DNA of 37,616 nucleotides from Burkholderia cepacia (GTDB taxonomy: Bacteria > Pseudomonadota > Gammaproteobacteria > Burkholderiales > Burkholderiaceae): assembly GCF_001039005.1 (NCBI RefSeq), contig NZ_LDWR01000128.1, forward strand, positions 1-37,616. The letters are read 5' to 3'. Below are positions 35,237 through 37,616 of this stretch, one piece after another. Numbering within the stretch: position 1 is the first letter of the stretch; the number at the start of each line of letters is the position of its first letter. Below the pieces are notes generated by a model. It was not told where the DNA came from. It was given only the letters and a program-made list of their open reading frames with translations, and did not search any database. Made by a program: the position numbers and the translations under genes.

Positions 35237-36484
35237 TTACGCGGCTTCCCCGCTCCCGCACACGACCGGCGCGGCCTGCTGCTGCGTCAGATACCGCAGC
35301 AGCTTGGTCACCATCCACACGACGATGAACGATAGCGCGACGAAGAACACCGCGAGCGGCGTCAGCACATGGATCGACACGAAGCCGGCCAGGCCCATCA
35401 TCGCGGACGACACGAGCAGCAGCGCGCACCCGAGGATCGCGCTCGTCAGGCCCGCGATATGCGGAAACAGCGAATTGCCCTTGGCCATCAGCGTCGGATA
35501 CATCGCGCCCGCGCAGAAGCCCATCACGAGCACCGGCGTCGCGAGCGTCCACACGCGCAGGCCGACTGTGAGCGCCAGCACCAGCATCGCGACCGACGCG
35601 CCCGCCATCACGCGCGCGCCGATGCGCAGCCGCTGCTCGGCGCTCGGCAGCCCGCGGCCGTGAATCCGGTTCGACAGCCCGCCGAGGAAATACATCAGCC
35701 CGATGCCGAGCGCGAGATAACCGAAGAAGGTCGGCGGCTTGTGCAACGTGGTCTGCACCATGAACGGCCCGACGATGTTGAACACGAGCAGGATGCTGTA
35801 GCACAGCCCCTGCGCGAGAAAACAGCTCTGGAACACCGGGCTCGCCAGTACCTTGCCCGCATTCGTCATCAGCGTGCGCGGTTCGAGATGCACCGGTTTC
35901 GGCAAGGTTTCTCGATAGCGCCACAGCAGCGCCCACATCACCAGCGAGTAGACGAGCAGGAACACGAGGCAGGCGCGCCAGCCGAACCACGTCTGCAGGT
36001 GCGCGCCGATCACCGGCGCGATGATCGGCGCGAGCCCCCACGCGATCGACATGTACGTGAACGCGTGCATCAGCGCCTGGCCGGAGAACGAATCGGTGAT
36101 GATCGCCTTCGCGAGCAGGTTGGTGGTCGCGATCCCGAAGCCCTGCAGGCAGCGCGCCAGCACGAAGGTCTCCAGGTTCTGCGCGCCGAGCGACAGCAGG
36201 CAGCCGATCGTGTAGATCACGAGCCCGAACGCAAGCACGCGCTTGCGCCCGTATGCGTCGGCGATCGGGCCGAAGATCAGCTGGCCGAGCGCGTAGGCCG
36301 CCATGTAGCCGGACACGCTCGACTGGATCGCCTGAGGCGTCGTCGCGAACGACCGTGCCATATCGGGCAGCGCGGGCACGTAGATATCGATCGCGAGCTG
36401 ACCCGCGGACGCGAACAGGCAGATCAGGAACAGCAGGAAGCGCGGCGAATTCGACTCGCGCGCGGGGGTGAGCGTGGCGTTCAT
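35237..36484 (-). CDS. Bcr/CflA family multidrug efflux MFS transporter
   Basis: The 415-residue inner-membrane drug:H+ antiporter has twelve hydrophobic segments. The family start FLICLFASAGQLAIDIYVPALPDMARSFATTPQAIQSSVSGYMAAYALGQLIFGPIADAYGRKRVL contains motif D1 and motif A. ARCLQGFGIATTNLLAKAIITDSF and IAWGLAPIIAPVIGAHLQTWFGWRACF-like motif C follow. An open frame reaches 36763, but the upstream residues are low-quality and the family start matches ATG 36484. No strong ribosome site is seen. It likely exports chloramphenicol-, bicyclomycin- or sulphonamide-like compounds, inferred from the family only. Confidence 0.92.
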   Translation of the reverse strand: MNATLTPARESNSPRFLLFLICLFASAGQLAIDIYVPALPDMARSFATTPQAIQSSVSGYMAAYALGQLIFGPIADAYGRKRVLAFGLVIYTIGCLLSLGAQNLETFVLARCLQGFGIATTNLLAKAIITDSFSGQALMHAFTYMSIAWGLAPIIAPVIGAHLQTWFGWRACLVFLLVYSLVMWALLWRYRETLPKPVHLEPRTLMTNAGKVLASPVFQSCFLAQGLCYSILLVFNIVGPFMVQTTLHKPPTFFGYLALGIGLMYFLGGLSNRIHGRGLPSAEQRLRIGARVMAGASVAMLVLALTVGLRVWTLATPVLVMGFCAGAMYPTLMAKGNSLFPHIAGLTSAILGCALLLVSSAMMGLAGFVSIHVLTPLAVFFVALSFIVVWMVTKLLRYLTQQQAAPVVCGSGEAA

Positions 36485-36752
36485 GACGACTGGGAAGGAT
36501 GTCGGGCAGCGGTGACGCAGCCGCGCGATGTTCGAATTGCGAACACGCGTGCGGTCGTGGCGAATGGCGTATTGTGCCTGTTGTTGCGTCAGGTGACAGG
36601 ATTCCCCTGGCGCGGACGAGGTTGAATGCCGATTGCGGCACATCCGGAAATGCGCTAGTGCCGGGGCGATTTCGATCGTCAAGGCCCCCGGCCGCACGCG
36701 GGCCGAAAATCGGCGCATGGCGCATGGCGCGCCACTCGCTCCCATCCTCGAC
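36485..36752. other. Intergenic region upstream of the efflux pump, possible plus-strand small RNA
   Basis: No protein gene is supported. It must contain the pump's minus-strand promoter. A terminator oriented on the plus strand closes the region although no plus-strand gene precedes it. Complementary stretches near 36670 and 36705-36715 (GGCGATTTCG with CGAAAATCGGC) could fold. Confidence 0.3.
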
Positions 36753-36778
36753 ACCGCCGGCATGCGCCGGCGGTTTTT
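36753..36778 (+). terminator. Orphan plus-strand rho-independent terminator
   Basis: ACCGCCGGC at 36753-36761 pairs with GCCGGCGGT at 36766-36774 around an ATGC loop, followed by TTTT. The T tract is on the plus-strand side only, so it does not suit the minus-strand binding-protein gene ending at 36806. Confidence 0.75.
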
Positions 36779-36805
36779 CGTCGCGATACCGCGATCAGTA
36801 CACCA

Positions 36806-37616
36806 TCAATACTGCGCCTGGTCCGTCGGATTCCTGAACAGCTGCTTCATTTCCGCCGACAACGGATAGTTGAGGCTCACGCCCTTCGGCGGAATCGGTT
36901 GCGTGAACCACTGGTTGTAGAGTTTCTCGGCCGCGCCCGACGTCTGCAGCTTCGCGATCACGCCGTCGACGACATGCTTGAACGCGGGATCGTCCCTGCG
37001 CATCATGCACGCGTAGTTCTCGTGGACGAGCGGCGTGCCCGCCACCGTATACGCACCCGGGTTGCGATCCTTCGCGATCTCGCCGTACAGCAGCGGCTCG
37101 TCCATCACGAACGCGACCGCGCGCCCGGTCGTGACGTTCATGAACGCTTCGGCGTGATCCTTCGCGCTGATGATCGTCATGTTCATCGCCTTCTCTTCGT
37201 TGAGCTTGCGCAGCAGGCGCTCGTCCGACGTGCCGGCCGTCGTCGCGACCGTCTTGCCGGCCAGGTCCGCGAAGTCCTTCACGCCCGAATCCTTGCGCGT
37301 GCTGAAGCGGATCCCGTACAGAAAGATGCTGTTCGAGAACGCGGCCTGCTTCTGCCGTTCGAGCGTGTTGGTCGTCGATCCACATTCGAAATCGATCGTC
37401 CCGTTCTGCAGCAGCGGAATCCGGTTCTGCGACGTGATCGGAATTTCCTTCACCGTGAGGTTCGGCAGGTTCAACTCCGTCTTCAACTGGTCGATGATGC
37501 GCGACGAGATGTCCCTCGAGTAGCCGATGTTTTTCTGCTGATTGTCCGAATACGAGAACGGCACCGACGATTCGCGAATGCCCAGCGACACGATGCCCGT
37601 GTCCTTGATCTTCTTC
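36806..37616 (-). CDS. Amino-acid (glutamate/aspartate GltI-like) ABC transporter binding protein, 5' end cut by window
   Basis: This periplasmic binding protein delivers an acidic or related amino acid to an ABC permease. The visible 270 codons run KKIKDTG, VSLGIRESSVPFSYSDNQQKNIGYSRD, the ligand loop TIDFECGSTTNTLERQKQAAFSNSIF (with the carboxylate-binding Arg), GKTVATTAGTSDERLLRKLNEE, GRAVAFVMDEPLLYG and the terminus SLNYPLSAEMKQLFRNPTDQAQY. The frame continues past base 37616, so the signal peptide and start are outside. GltI proteins are about 300 residues. An apparent GTG start at 37591 is not the true start. Permease and ATPase genes, if any, would lie elsewhere, since none follow it here. 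Confidence 0.9.
   Translation of the reverse strand, partial: KKIKDTGIVSLGIRESSVPFSYSDNQQKNIGYSRDISSRIIDQLKTELNLPNLTVKEIPITSQNRIPLLQNGTIDFECGSTTNTLERQKQAAFSNSIFLYGIRFSTRKDSGVKDFADLAGKTVATTAGTSDERLLRKLNEEKAMNMTIISAKDHAEAFMNVTTGRAVAFVMDEPLLYGEIAKDRNPGAYTVAGTPLVHENYACMMRRDDPAFKHVVDGVIAKLQTSGAAEKLYNQWFTQPIPPKGVSLNYPLSAEMKQLFRNPTDQAQY

Noticed and set aside
1..37616. CRISPR arrays, tRNA genes, insertion sequences, prophage or integration sites
   Set aside because: No regular spaced repeats, cloverleaf motifs, transposase or integrase products were seen on either strand.

Overview
The window is high-GC, densely coded bacterial DNA with strong G/C third-position codon bias. The gene content points to Burkholderia, most likely the Burkholderia cepacia complex: a PaaK/PaaH phenylacetate cluster with a palindromic TetR-type operator, a three-subunit FAD glucose dehydrogenase that agrees closely with what I recall of the characterised B. 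cepacia enzyme, a Burkholderia-type porin and many LysR regulators. No rRNA, tRNA, insertion sequence, prophage or CRISPR array was seen. The assignment rests on recognition by eye, not on a search.

Layout. 1-2111 holds the end of a phenylacetate operon on the minus strand: paaH, then the 5' end of paaK, which runs into a 181-bp fold-back inverted repeat at the left edge. 2606-3694 is the chaA antiporter behind a long GC-rich leader. 3784-5705 is a minus-strand pair: a membrane coiled-coil protein and an anchored solute-binding/LysM fusion. 6388-9774 is a LysR regulator divergent from a 2-hydroxyacid dehydrogenase and an anion:cation symporter, followed by a convergent second LysR.

11072-14658 is the most suggestive part: an HPP-family membrane protein with CBS domains, a MarR regulator and a CLC chloride-type transporter with CBS domains. 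Two matching 19-bp operator-like palindromes stand before the HPP gene and before marR-clc, so the three genes look like one MarR-controlled anion-transport module.

15172-15918 holds a small secreted protein and the nucleoside phosphorylase ppnP. 16119-19749 is a third LysR divergent from an M20 amidohydrolase, broken by a one-base frameshift, and an MHS-type transporter. 19844-21430 carries a porin and a DoxX protein. 21621-25026 is the FAD glucose dehydrogenase operon (gamma, alpha, tri-haem cytochrome c), which would oxidise sugar in the periplasm and feed electrons to the respiratory chain. 25337-33647 is a bacterial alpha-2-macroglobulin with a CLEQ thioester coupled to pbpC, a known defence and cell-wall-repair pairing. 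The right end holds a lipoprotein, a GNAT acetyltransferase, a Bcr/CflA drug efflux pump and the start-truncated gene of a GltI-like binding protein that runs off the window. An orphan plus-strand terminator lies between the last two.
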